Below, piece after piece: positions 1 to 8,249 of a stretch of 64,000 bases of DNA. The notes below the pieces were generated by a model, which was not told the DNA's origin, did not search any database, and saw nothing but the letters and a program-made list of their open reading frames with translations. The number at the start of each line of letters is the position of its first letter. Position 1 is the first letter of the stretch. This DNA is from Sphingomonas spermidinifaciens (lineage in GTDB: Bacteria; Pseudomonadota; Alphaproteobacteria; Sphingomonadales; Sphingomonadaceae), in NCBI RefSeq assembly GCF_002351485.1, contig NZ_NWMW01000001.1, forward strand, positions 806,001 through 870,000, in the 5' to 3' direction. The position numbers and the translations under genes were made by a program.

Positions 1-1
1 G

Positions 2-343
2 GTGATCGAGGCCGTGGGCAAGCAATGGCCCCTCGACCTGGCCGGCGAACTGATCGGGTTCGGCGGGCGGCTGGTGATCGCCGGCTATCATCAGGATGGC
101 CCGCGTCAGGTGGGCATGCAGAATTGGAACTGGAAGGGCATCGACGTCATCAACGCGCATGAGCGCGACCCGGCGGTCCAGATGCGCGGCCTGCGCGAGG
201 CGATCGAGGCGGTGGCGAGCGGCCAGCTCGATCCCACGCCGCTCTACACGCATCGCTATCCGCTCGACGGGCTGGCGGACGCGCTCGATGCGACGCGCGA
301 CAAGCCCGCGGGCTTCGTCAAGGCGCTGGTGATGTTCGCATGA
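2..343 (+). CDS. MDR-type (zinc-dependent alcohol dehydrogenase-like) dehydrogenase, C-terminal fragment
   Basis: The reading frame is open from the left edge, so only the last 113 residues are visible. They match the end of medium-chain dehydrogenases: the last part of the Rossmann domain (GFGGRLVIAGYHQDG) followed by the C-terminal substrate-domain segment with the usual closing pattern (YPLDGLADALDATRDKPAGFVKALV). Catalytic zinc ligands lie outside the window, so substrate and even zinc dependence cannot be judged. The stop overlaps the start of the Gfo/Idh/MocA gene by four bases (ATGA), so the two are translationally coupled and probably act on the same sugar or polyol. Confidence 0.8.
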   Translation: MIEAVGKQWPLDLAGELIGFGGRLVIAGYHQDGPRQVGMQNWNWKGIDVINAHERDPAVQMRGLREAIEAVASGQLDPTPLYTHRYPLDGLADALDATRDKPAGFVKALVMFA

Positions 344-1314
344 GGCCGCGTGTCGGCTTTCTCGGCACCGGCTGGATCGGTCGGCACCGGATGGCGGCGA
401 TGCTGGCGACCGGCGCGATCGAGGCGGCGGCGATCGCCGATCCCGCGCCCGAATGCCTGGCCGAGGCGGCGGCGCTCGCCCCGAATGCGGTGCACGTGGA
501 CAGGCTCGACGCGATGCTGGCGCTCGGCCTCGACGGGATCGTCATCGCGACGCCGAGCGCGCTGCATGCCGAGCAGTCGATCGCGGCGCTGAGTGCAGGC
601 ATCGCGGTATTCTGCCAGAAACCGCTTGGCCGGTCGGCGGCCGAAGCCCGCGCGGTGGTCGATGCCGCACGCACCACCGACCGGCGCCTCGGCCTCGACC
701 TGTCCTATCGCCATACCGCAGGGATGCAGGCGATCGCGCCGCTGGTGCGCGATGGCGCGCTGGGCGAGGTGTTCGCCGTCGATCTCACCTTCCACAACGC
801 CTATGGGCCCGACAAGCCGTGGTTCTACGACCCCGCGCTCTCTGGCGGTGGCTGCGTCGTCGATCTGGGCGTGCATCTCGTCGACCTGGCGCTCTGGACG
901 CTCGGCTTCCCGCCGGTCCAGGCGGTCGATGCGCGGCTGACGCATGCAGGCAGGCCGCTTCGCCCAGGAGAGGTCGAGGATCACGCGATCGCGCAATTCA
1001 CCGCCGGTGGCGCGCAGGTTCGCCTCGCCTGTTCGTGGCGACTCCACGCCGGACGCGAGGCGGTGATCGAGGCGGCGTTCTACGGGACCGGGGGCGGCGC
1101 GGCGCTGCGCAATGTCGGCGGCTCCTTCTACGACTTCATCGCCGAGCGGTTCGACCGTACGGAGCGGGCCGAGCTGAGCGATGGGGCCGACGACTGGGGC
1201 GGCCGGGCGGCCGCGGACTGGGCGACGGCGCTGGCGGCCAATCCTCGGTTCGATGCGGAGGCTGAGCGGTTCGTCGCGTCAGCGGAGGTGCTCGACCTGA
1301 TCTACGGGCGATAG
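340..1314 (+). CDS. Gfo/Idh/MocA family NAD(P)-dependent oxidoreductase
   Basis: 324 residues, a normal length for the family. The N terminus carries the dinucleotide-binding GFLGTGWIGRHRMAAM loop. A CQKPLGRSAAEAR segment near residue 95 corresponds to the EKP motif of the family (here QKP), holding the lysine used in catalysis. DLGVHLVDLALW around residue 180 holds the usual D-x3-H pair. Members oxidise or reduce sugars, inositols or their derivatives; the exact substrate cannot be read from sequence. It starts four bases inside the preceding dehydrogenase gene and converges on the xylose operon. It has no palindromic operator in front and may belong to a different transcription unit from the xylan genes. 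Confidence 0.85.
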   Translation: MRPRVGFLGTGWIGRHRMAAMLATGAIEAAAIADPAPECLAEAAALAPNAVHVDRLDAMLALGLDGIVIATPSALHAEQSIAALSAGIAVFCQKPLGRSAAEARAVVDAARTTDRRLGLDLSYRHTAGMQAIAPLVRDGALGEVFAVDLTFHNAYGPDKPWFYDPALSGGGCVVDLGVHLVDLALWTLGFPPVQAVDARLTHAGRPLRPGEVEDHAIAQFTAGGAQVRLACSWRLHAGREAVIEAAFYGTGGGAALRNVGGSFYDFIAERFDRTERAELSDGADDWGGRAAADWATALAANPRFDAEAERFVASAEVLDLIYGR

Positions 1315-1383
1315 GCGTACGACGCCGATCTACGCAAGAAGGCGCCACGCACCGACCGGGTGCACGGCTTTCGGTTTTCCGGT

Positions 1384-1410
1384 GCCGCCCCTTGAAAGGG
1401 CGGCGTTTCC
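1384..1410. terminator. Probable bidirectional terminator hairpin between convergent genes
   Basis: GCCGCCC and GGGCGGC form a perfect 7-bp stem with a short CTTGAAA loop, followed by GTTTCC. It lies in the 100-bp gap between the convergent oxidoreductase gene (ends 1314) and xylC (ends 1415), where a terminator for both strands is expected. The U-tract is weak. Confidence 0.5.
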
Positions 1411-1414
1411 GCTC

Positions 1415-2293
1415 TCAGATGCGCGCCTCGGGCAGCACCATGCCCGGCACATCGACGGTGAAGGTGAACAGATCCCCCGCCAGTGGCTCCTTCTCGCGCG
1501 CGGCGGCGTCGAGATGCTTGGCGGCAGTGGTGGCATACACGGTCTTCAGGTCCGGGCCACCGAACGCGATCTTGGTGATGGCGCTCACCGGGAAGCGCAC
1601 CTTCTCGAGCAGTTCACCCTTGGGCGAATAGCGGCGCACCTCATGGCCGGTATAGAGCCCGATCCACAGGCACCCCTCTGCATCGCAGACCGGGCCATCG
1701 GGAAACCCCTCGCCCTTGGCGATGCGCGCGAACACCCGCGGGTCACTCAAGTCGCCGTCCTCACCAAGCGTCGCGGCATGGATGACCTGTCCAAGCGTAT
1801 CGACGTGATAGAGCGTCCGCCCATCGGGGCTGACCGCAGGGCCGTTGGTGATCGAAACCTTGGGCGTGGTCGCGGTGCAGCTCTTGCCGTCATAGCGATA
1901 GATGGTGCCGGTGATGGCGCTCTCGCCATCATCCATGCTGCCGAACCACAGCCGCCCTGCATTATCCACCGTACCGTCGTTGAGGCGATTGGTCGGCAGA
2001 TCGGGCTCGGGCGAGAGGATGGGCGTGAAGCTGCCGTCCTTGGGGTCAAAGCGCGACAATCCAGTCTTGAGCCCCGCGACGAAGCCGCCGCCGGCGATCG
2101 GCAGGACGAAGCCGACCTGATCGGGCGCGCCCCATTCGGCCCGCTCTCCGGTCGCGGGATCGAGGCGATAGATACGGTGCCGTTTAATATCGACGAAGTA
2201 GAGCGCCTTCTCGCGCGCGACCCACACCGGACCTTCGAGCAGCGGGCCGCCCAGCGCCCAGATGCTCGTCGGCTCGCTCGTCACCACGCCCAT
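1415..2293 (-). CDS. xylC: SMP-30/gluconolactonase family xylonolactonase
   Basis: 292 residues. It hydrolyses D-xylono-lactone to D-xylonate, the second step of the oxidative Weimberg pathway. SMP-30 six-bladed propeller signatures are present: LLEGPVWVAREKALYFVDIK at the N terminus (metal-binding Glu in EGP), RLNDGTVDNAGRLWFGSMDD in the middle, ITNGPAVSPDGRTLYHVDT, and PDGPVCDAEGCLWIGL. The line of motifs resembles Caulobacter XylC as I remember it. The ATG at 2293 is preceded by a clear GGGAGAGG ribosome site. It is the last gene of the leftward xylose unit, 11 bp after xylB. Other sugar-lactone activities are possible, but the neighbours make xylonolactonase the best call. Confidence 0.85.
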   Translation of the reverse strand: MGVVTSEPTSIWALGGPLLEGPVWVAREKALYFVDIKRHRIYRLDPATGERAEWGAPDQVGFVLPIAGGGFVAGLKTGLSRFDPKDGSFTPILSPEPDLPTNRLNDGTVDNAGRLWFGSMDDGESAITGTIYRYDGKSCTATTPKVSITNGPAVSPDGRTLYHVDTLGQVIHAATLGEDGDLSDPRVFARIAKGEGFPDGPVCDAEGCLWIGLYTGHEVRRYSPKGELLEKVRFPVSAITKIAFGGPDLKTVYATTAAKHLDAAAREKEPLAGDLFTFTVDVPGMVLPEARI

Positions 2294-2304
2294 CACCCTC
2301 TCCC

Positions 2305-3135
2305 TTATCGCCAGCCGGCGTCGACGAAATAGCTGTGCCCGGTAACGAGCGCGGCATCGTCTGACGCCAGGAACATCACCATCGCGGCGATGTCGTGTGG
2401 GAGCAAGCGACCGCTCAGGCATTGCGAGGCGACGATCTCCGCCTCGCCCTCGGGGGTGTACCATTTGAGCTGGCGCGGCGTGCGGACATTGCCGGGGATG
2501 ACGCAGGTCGCGCGGATATTGTCGGGGCCGAGCTCGCGCGCGAGGCTGCGCGTCAAGCCCTCGATCGCGGCCTTGCACGTCTGATAGAGGGTGAGGCCCG
2601 GCAGCCCGAGATGCCAGGAGATCGAGCCCAAATTGACGATCGCGCCGCCGCCCTTTGCGCGCATCGCGGGCACCACCGCCTGCGCACAGAAGAACATGTG
2701 TTTGAGGTTCACCGCAAGGCGGTTGTCCCAATAGGCCTCGTCCACCTGCTCGATCGCGTGACGGTCGTCGTTGGCGGCGTTGTTGACCAGAATGTCGAAC
2801 GCCCCGCCCGCCTTGATCAACCGCGCGATCGTCGCCTGCAAGTCGGCGACGCGGGTCAGGTCGACCGCCTCGAAATGGACGCGAGCCGAATCGAGCCGTT
2901 CGACCACGGCGCGCGAATCGGCCTCGGCGATGTCGAAGAAGGTGACGTCGGCACCCTGCCGCGCGAACCCCTCGACGATCCCCGCCCCGATCCCCGACCC
3001 GCCGCCGGTGACGAGCACGCGCTTGCCGGCAAGGCTGGGGTAGATGGCGCGCGTCGCGGCGTCGGGCTGAACGTCAAAACTGGGATCGGCCTCGGCCACG
3101 GGAGTGTCTTTCGGTTGGAGAGGGTCGTCGCTCAC
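2305..3135 (-). CDS. xylB: SDR-family NAD-dependent D-xylose 1-dehydrogenase
   Basis: 276 residues with a GTG start that overlaps the xylX stop (GTGA, 3132-3135), giving translational coupling. It oxidises D-xylose to xylonolactone. Classical SDR features: GGGSGIGAG cofactor loop, NNAANDDRH, GSISWHLGL with the catalytic Ser, and Y-x3-K in LYQTCKAA. The C-terminal GHSYFVDAGWR and internal NVRTPRQLKWYTPEGEAEIV closely resemble Caulobacter XylB. The first 30 or so residues (up to AIYPSLAGKR) form an extension rich in D and P that the Caulobacter enzyme lacks. An ATG-initiated shorter form is not available, and the four-base overlap supports the GTG. Confidence 0.9.
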   Translation of the reverse strand: MSDDPLQPKDTPVAEADPSFDVQPDAATRAIYPSLAGKRVLVTGGGSGIGAGIVEGFARQGADVTFFDIAEADSRAVVERLDSARVHFEAVDLTRVADLQATIARLIKAGGAFDILVNNAANDDRHAIEQVDEAYWDNRLAVNLKHMFFCAQAVVPAMRAKGGGAIVNLGSISWHLGLPGLTLYQTCKAAIEGLTRSLARELGPDNIRATCVIPGNVRTPRQLKWYTPEGEAEIVASQCLSGRLLPHDIAAMVMFLASDDAALVTGHSYFVDAGWR

Positions 3136-4277
3136 GCGAGCACCGTGGTGCGCCGCGCTGCGAGGTCGCGCATCAGCGCGCGCACGCCATAAGTCCAGGG
3201 CGCCGCGTCCTTCGACGTGACGACCGTGTTCGACAGGGTGCCGAGCGCGTCGCTCCGGATCGTCACCACGTCGCCCACCTTGTGAGTGAAGCCGCGGCCG
3301 GGTTCGTCGCGGTCCTGCACCGGCGCGAACAGCGTGCCGAGGAACAGCGCGAAACCGTCGGGATACTGATGCTCGGACAGCGTCTGGCGGACGAGATCCT
3401 CCGGATCGCGACTGATCTCGCGCATCGAGCTGTGCCCGTCGAGGCGATAGCCGTCGGTTCCCTCGATCACGAGGTCGAGCTCGGCGGCGCGCACATCGTC
3501 CATCGTAAAGCCATGCCCGAACAGCCGCACGAACGGCCCGAGCGAGCAGGAGGCGTTGTTGTCCTTTGCCTTGCCGAGCAGGAGGGCACTGCGCCCCTCG
3601 AAATCGCGGAGATTGACGTCGTTGCCGAGCGTCGCGCCGACCGGGCGGCCGCGCGAATCGACGATGATCACCACCTCGGGCTCGGGATTGTTCCAGTGCG
3701 AGTCGGACCGGATGCCGATCTCGCCGCCCCAACCGATCGTCGACAGGATCGGCGCCTTGGTGAACACCTCGGCATCGGGGCCGATCGCGACCTCCAGATA
3801 TTGCGACCAGAGTCCCGCCTCGATCAGCGCGGTCTTGAGGCGCGCGGCCTCCTCGCTGCCGGGCTTCACCGAGCGGATGCCACCGCCGACCTTGGCCTCC
3901 AGCTCGCCGCGGAGCGCCGCCGCCGCGCTCGAGTCGCCACGCGCGCGCTCCTCGATGACGCGCTCGATCGCCGACACGGCGAACGTCACGCCGGCGGCCT
4001 TCACGCACTGCAGATCGATCGGCGAACGGAATTCGACCTCGGCCCCCGACCCTTCCGCCCCCAGCGCATCGACGTCGCAGATCGCATCGCCTGCCGCGCT
4101 CGCGGGATCGTCGAGGTCGAACAGGTCGGCGCTGGTCGACGCGGCGTCGAACGCCGAATGCACCACGCCGCCACGCACGATCACCGGCACCACCTCTCCG
4201 CGCACCGCCACGCGTCCGGCCAGCACCGCATCGTCGAGATCGGCGGGCAATGCCGATCGGCTCCATTCCAGCGTCAT
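3132..4277 (-). CDS. xylX: FAA-hydrolase-fold 2-keto-3-deoxy-D-xylonate dehydratase
   Basis: 381 residues, the size of XylX. It converts 2-keto-3-deoxyxylonate to 2-oxoglutarate semialdehyde. A fumarylacetoacetate-hydrolase fold covers roughly residues 80-370, with CVKAAGVTFAVSAIERVIEE at its start, the acidic metal site in NPEPEVVIIVDSRG, and LGNDVNLRDFEGRSALLLGK. The long FAA form with the ERVIEERARGD segment is typical of the pentonate dehydratase branch rather than of fumarylacetoacetases. The ATG at 4277 follows a strong GAGGAGGGGG site. A LacI-type palindrome at 4332-4345 sits just upstream, so this gene and xylBC can be transcribed from their own regulated promoter in the 115-bp gap after the aldehyde dehydrogenase gene. 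Confidence 0.87.
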   Translation of the reverse strand: MTLEWSRSALPADLDDAVLAGRVAVRGEVVPVIVRGGVVHSAFDAASTSADLFDLDDPASAAGDAICDVDALGAEGSGAEVEFRSPIDLQCVKAAGVTFAVSAIERVIEERARGDSSAAAALRGELEAKVGGGIRSVKPGSEEAARLKTALIEAGLWSQYLEVAIGPDAEVFTKAPILSTIGWGGEIGIRSDSHWNNPEPEVVIIVDSRGRPVGATLGNDVNLRDFEGRSALLLGKAKDNNASCSLGPFVRLFGHGFTMDDVRAAELDLVIEGTDGYRLDGHSSMREISRDPEDLVRQTLSEHQYPDGFALFLGTLFAPVQDRDEPGRGFTHKVGDVVTIRSDALGTLSNTVVTSKDAAPWTYGVRALMRDLAARRTTVLA

Positions 4278-4331
4278 CGCCTCGACCCCCTCCTCATCGC
4301 GGCCCGGTTCGGTTGCCGCAGAACTGTAGCT

Positions 4332-4345
4332 GGTAGCGCTATCAG
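4332..4345. promoter_or_regulatory. LacI-type operator palindrome upstream of xylX
   Basis: TGGTAGCGCTATCA is a near-perfect palindrome 55 bp before the xylX start. Read toward xylX, a TTGCAA hexamer (4365-4360) lies so that the operator overlaps the expected -10 region, as for a repressor site. Two near-identical sites occur at 8194 and 11886. The form resembles the xylose-repressor operators of Caulobacter (LacI family). Confidence 0.7.
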
Positions 4346-4392
4346 GTGCGCGGAGCGGTTGCAATCGCCCGCGCACCCGATGACGCCGGCTT

Positions 4393-5967
4393 TCAGAGCG
4401 TCCATGCCCCGTCGATACGCGCCAGCACGCCGTCCTGCGCACCCTCGCGCAGTACCGGCGGCAACAGCGCCTCGGGCAGGTCCTGATAGGCCACGGGCCG
4501 CACGAAGCGCTCGATCGCCAGCGTGCCGACCGAGGTGGTGCGACCGTCCGAGGTCGCCGGATACGGGCCGCCATGCACCATCGCGTGGGTCACCTCGACG
4601 CCCGTCGGCCAGCCATTGGCGAGGATGCGCCCGACCGTCTGCTCGAGCACGGGCATTAGCGCGCGTGCCGACTCGTAATCACCCTCGTCGACCTGGATCG
4701 TCGCGGTGAGCTGGCCCTCGAGCTGCGACAGCACCGACTTGAGTTCCTCAAGATCGGCACAGCGGACGAGCACCGACGACACGCCGAATACCTCGTGCAG
4801 GTGAACCGGATCGGCCAGGAAGTCCTTGCCCGCGACGGTGAACAGCGCGGCGCGACCCTGGGTCGGGCCGGCGGGCTCGGCACCCTCGGCCACCTTCTCG
4901 ACATAGGGACTGGCGGCAAGCTTCTCCTTGCCCTCCTCGAACGCCTTATAGATGCCCTCGGTCAACATGACCTGCGCCGCCTGGCCGGTCAGCGTCTCGG
5001 CCGCCACCTGAGAGAAGGCGTCGAGCTCGGGGCCGGCGATGCCGAGGACGAGGCCGGGATTGGTGCAGAACTGCCCCGCTCCCATCGCCATCGACGCGAC
5101 ATAGGCCTTGGCGAGCGCGTCGCCGCGGGCCTTCAGCGCCTCGGGCATCAGGATGACCGGGTTGATCGCCGACATCTCGGCATAGACCGGGATCGGACGC
5201 GGACGCGCGGCGGCGATCTTCATCAGCGCCTCGCCGCCCGCGCGGCTGCCGGTGAAGCCCACCGCCTGGATGCGCGGATCGGCGACCAGGCTCTGGCCGA
5301 CATGCCGCCCCATGCCGTTAACGAGGCTGAAGACGCCCGAAGGCATCCCCGTCTTTTCGACCGCGCGCGCGATCGCGCTCGCGATCAGTTCGGCGGTGCC
5401 GGGATGCGCGCTGTGCCCCTTCATCACCACCGGACAGCCGGCGGCAAGCGCCGAGGCGGTGTCACCCCCCGCGGTCGAGAAAGCGAGCGGAAAGTTCGAC
5501 GCGCCGAACACCGCGACGGGCCCGACGGGCACGGTGCGCAGGCGCAGGTCGGGCTTGGGCGGCGTGCGCGCGGGATCGGCATGATCGATGCGCAGCTTCT
5601 GCCACGCGCCGTCGTGCACTTCCTTGGCAAACAGGCGCAGCTGGTTGGCAGTGCGCCCGCGCTCACCGGTGATGCGCGCGGCGGGAAGCCCGCTCTCGCG
5701 GCTCGCCCGCTCGACCAGCGCGTCGCCCAGCGCCTCGATCTCGTCGGCGATCGCCTCGAGAAAGGCGGCTCGCTCTTCGAGCGGCTTGGTCGAGTAAGGG
5801 AGGAACGCTGCCTCGGCGGCGGCGCAGGCGTCGGCGACGTCCTGCTCGCTCGCGCCGGCGAACGCCACATCCTCGATCTCGGCACCCTTGGCGGGGTCAT
5901 AGGCGCGGAAGCGCTGCTCGGACGAGCGGCGCTCGCCTGCGATGAACAGATCGCCGGTCAGGGTCAT
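4393..5967 (-). CDS. Aldehyde dehydrogenase (NADP+), 2-oxoglutarate semialdehyde dehydrogenase
   Basis: 524 residues. It oxidises 2-oxoglutarate semialdehyde to 2-oxoglutarate, the last Weimberg step that feeds the TCA cycle; the Caulobacter counterpart is called XylA, a name avoided here because it usually means xylose isomerase. Motifs: FGASNFPLAFSTAGGDTASA, general-base Glu near residue 264 (YAEMSAINP), catalytic Cys near 301 (GAGQFCTNPG), and GFTGSRAGG in the cofactor site. Length and these motifs fit the ketoglutarate-semialdehyde branch. The ATG at 5967 has GAGGAGA upstream and lies 25 bp after the GH67 gene, so both are probably on one transcript. The order is unusual: in Caulobacter xylX precedes this gene. 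Confidence 0.87.
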   Translation of the reverse strand: MTLTGDLFIAGERRSSEQRFRAYDPAKGAEIEDVAFAGASEQDVADACAAAEAAFLPYSTKPLEERAAFLEAIADEIEALGDALVERASRESGLPAARITGERGRTANQLRLFAKEVHDGAWQKLRIDHADPARTPPKPDLRLRTVPVGPVAVFGASNFPLAFSTAGGDTASALAAGCPVVMKGHSAHPGTAELIASAIARAVEKTGMPSGVFSLVNGMGRHVGQSLVADPRIQAVGFTGSRAGGEALMKIAAARPRPIPVYAEMSAINPVILMPEALKARGDALAKAYVASMAMGAGQFCTNPGLVLGIAGPELDAFSQVAAETLTGQAAQVMLTEGIYKAFEEGKEKLAASPYVEKVAEGAEPAGPTQGRAALFTVAGKDFLADPVHLHEVFGVSSVLVRCADLEELKSVLSQLEGQLTATIQVDEGDYESARALMPVLEQTVGRILANGWPTGVEVTHAMVHGGPYPATSDGRTTSVGTLAIERFVRPVAYQDLPEALLPPVLREGAQDGVLARIDGAWTL

Positions 5968-5992
5968 GGGATCGCGTCTCCTCGTGGTCGCA

Positions 5993-8134
5993 TCAATGGT
6001 GGCCGGGGGCATAGGGGTGCCGGATGGCCTCGTAATATTGCAGATCATGGGCAGGCGGACGAACGCCGGCGGGCAGCTTCCGTCCCGACACCGACCCGAA
6101 ATAAGCCAGGCTGGCGTCGCGCCACCATATGGCCTCTTCTTTTTGTATGACAAGAAAAGACGCGATCTGATCGGCGCGTTCCTTGTCAATCAACGGGCCG
6201 AGCATCGCCCAGCGCCGGTTCATGCCCTCGACGGCGGCGACGCCGCGGTCATAGCGCGCGACCATCTCCTCCCACAGCGTCCGGCCCGACGCCATGCGCT
6301 CGTCCCAGCCGACATGGTGGAACCACAGCAGGAAATCGTCGCCCACCGTGCGCCGATCGGCGAAGCGACGCGCGACCGGCCGCGCATATTGCGCGACCGC
6401 GTCGGAACCGCTCCGCGTCCGGTCGAAGCCGATGCCGCCCTTGTCGGCGCGATGATAATAAGTCGGATTCCATTCGGGCCGCGCAAGATCGCCCACCCAC
6501 GGCCCCGGCCCGTAATGATGCCCCGTCGCCATCAGGTGCGCGAGGCCCATTGGCGTCATGTAATCGACCACCGCCTGCCGCGACTCGAGCATCATGGCAA
6601 CCGTCGGATCTACGAAGCCCGGATCGGGCGTGAACGTCTGCTGCGCCCATTCCCTCGCAATCTCAACGGGCGTCAGGTCGGGGTTCCATGCCAGCCGGCC
6701 AAAGGCGTACCAGTTCGCCTGATCGAAGATCGAGCCCGACCAGTTGCGGTCGCTGCCGATATTGGCGACCCCCGCCATCCCGGTCAGCGCATGCCCCTCG
6801 AGGCTCCCGTCGATCACCTTCGCGACGGTCGATCCTTTGCCCCTGGCAAAGGTATCGGCCTCCAGCACCTCCGCCCACATCGTCGCGAGATAGGCGAGGT
6901 GCGTCGCGAAGCCGAGATATTCCTTGGTAATCTGCACTTCCAGCATCAGCGGCGTCTTCGGCATCGCGCCGAACAGCGGGTGGAAGGGCTCGCGCGGCTG
7001 GAAGTCGATGGCGCCGTTCTTGACCTGGACGATGACATTGTCGGCGAATTTGCCGTCGAGCGGCTTGAACTCGCTGTACGCCTGTTTGGCGCGGTCGTCG
7101 GGATCGACCTCCGAATAGACGAAGGCGCGCCACATCACGATGCCGCCATGCGGGCGCACCGCCGCGGCGAGCATGTTCGCGCCCTCGGCATGGCTGCGCT
7201 TGTAATCCTGCGGCCCCGGCTGCCCCTCTGAGTTCGCCTTGACGAGGAAGCCGCCGAAATCGGGGATCGCGCGGTAGATCTCGTCGGCTTTCGCCCGCCA
7301 CCACGCTGCGACCGCCGGATCGAGCGGGTCGGCGGTCGCGGTCTGCTTGAGCTCGACTGGCGCCGACCAGCGCGCCGACAGATAGACGCGGATGCCGTAG
7401 GGGCGGAGCACGTCGGCGACCTTCGCCGCCTTGGCGATCCACTGGGGAGTCAGGCTGTCGGGCTTGGCATTGACGTTGTTGAGCACCGCGCCGTTGATCC
7501 CGAGCGACGCATTGGCGCGCGCATAGTCGGTGTAGCGCGGGTCGGTCGCGGTCGGCAGTTTCCACCAGTCCCAGATCGACTGGCCCGAATAGCCGCGCTC
7601 GACCGTGCGATCGAGATTGTCCCAATGGTTGAGCAGCCGGAGCTTCACTCTGGGTTTTTCAGCGATGTCGAGCTTTGCCGGGAGCGGACCTTGCTGCACC
7701 AGCCGCAGGAAGTGGAACGCGCCGTAGAGCGCCCCGACCGGCCGATTGCCCGCGATCACCAGCAGACGTCGCCCGTTCGCGGTCACATCGCGGATGATGA
7801 AGCCATCCTCGCCAGCCGGTTCGAGACCGAGCGCGGCGATGCGCCGCGATCGGGTCGTGCCGATCAGGATCACGCCGCCCTGCTGCTCCGGACCCCCGCC
7901 CGTCATCGACGGCAGCGCACGTTGCAGTTCAGCGACCGCAGCGGCGATCGTCGGATCGGACGCTTCGTCGGTTTCGACCGCCCCCGCCCGTGCGGCCAGC
8001 GCGCTCGCCCGATCGGCGGGTAGCGGCCGATAGCGCAGCCACAGGTCATACCCATCCTCGGCAAGCGCGGGCTGGGCAAAGGCGATCAGCATCGCGATCG
8101 CCGCCGCCAGCCGGGCCATCAGCATCGCTCGCAT
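5993..8134 (-). CDS. GH67 alpha-glucuronidase, exported
   Basis: 713 residues. It removes (4-O-methyl)-D-glucuronic acid from the non-reducing end of aldouronic acids made from glucuronoxylan. A signal peptide covers residues 1-25 (hydrophobic core, cleavage after QPALA). The three GH67 catalytic carboxylates are visible: Glu about 303 in KANSEGQPG (acid), Asp about 377 in NGAIDFQPREP and Glu about 405 in ITKEYLG. They sit 11 to 12 positions later than in the Cellvibrio enzyme. WRAFVYSE and GVANIGSDRNWSG are further family signatures. It is the first gene of the leftward xylan/xylose unit, with a regulated divergent promoter shared with manD. The signal peptide places it in the periplasm or outer surface, implying import of aldouronates before cleavage. 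Confidence 0.93.
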   Translation of the reverse strand: MRAMLMARLAAAIAMLIAFAQPALAEDGYDLWLRYRPLPADRASALAARAGAVETDEASDPTIAAAVAELQRALPSMTGGGPEQQGGVILIGTTRSRRIAALGLEPAGEDGFIIRDVTANGRRLLVIAGNRPVGALYGAFHFLRLVQQGPLPAKLDIAEKPRVKLRLLNHWDNLDRTVERGYSGQSIWDWWKLPTATDPRYTDYARANASLGINGAVLNNVNAKPDSLTPQWIAKAAKVADVLRPYGIRVYLSARWSAPVELKQTATADPLDPAVAAWWRAKADEIYRAIPDFGGFLVKANSEGQPGPQDYKRSHAEGANMLAAAVRPHGGIVMWRAFVYSEVDPDDRAKQAYSEFKPLDGKFADNVIVQVKNGAIDFQPREPFHPLFGAMPKTPLMLEVQITKEYLGFATHLAYLATMWAEVLEADTFARGKGSTVAKVIDGSLEGHALTGMAGVANIGSDRNWSGSIFDQANWYAFGRLAWNPDLTPVEIAREWAQQTFTPDPGFVDPTVAMMLESRQAVVDYMTPMGLAHLMATGHHYGPGPWVGDLARPEWNPTYYHRADKGGIGFDRTRSGSDAVAQYARPVARRFADRRTVGDDFLLWFHHVGWDERMASGRTLWEEMVARYDRGVAAVEGMNRRWAMLGPLIDKERADQIASFLVIQKEEAIWWRDASLAYFGSVSGRKLPAGVRPPAHDLQYYEAIRHPYAPGHH

Positions 8135-8193
8135 CGCCTCTCCAATCGCACCTGGGGCGCAACCCCTTGTCTAACGCTGGCAATAGCGAATAG

Positions 8194-8207
8194 TGATACC
8201 GCTATCA
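8194..8207. promoter_or_regulatory. LacI-type operator between GH67 and manD
   Basis: TGATACCGCTATCA is a near-perfect palindrome placed 60 bp before the GH67 start and 43 bp before the manD start. Reading left, TTGATA overlaps it and a TATTGC hexamer follows 17 bp later; reading right, TTGTCT and TAGTGA flank it. A single bound repressor could therefore block both divergent promoters. Confidence 0.7.
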
Positions 8208-8249
8208 ACACGCGCGCCGATCGAGCCGCCGGTCCGTAGAGGAGAGTCG

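Noticed and set aside
3282..4709. 475-codon open frame antisense to xylX and the aldehyde dehydrogenase gene
   Set aside because: Composition is that of a GC-rich shadow and it crosses the regulated intergenic region.
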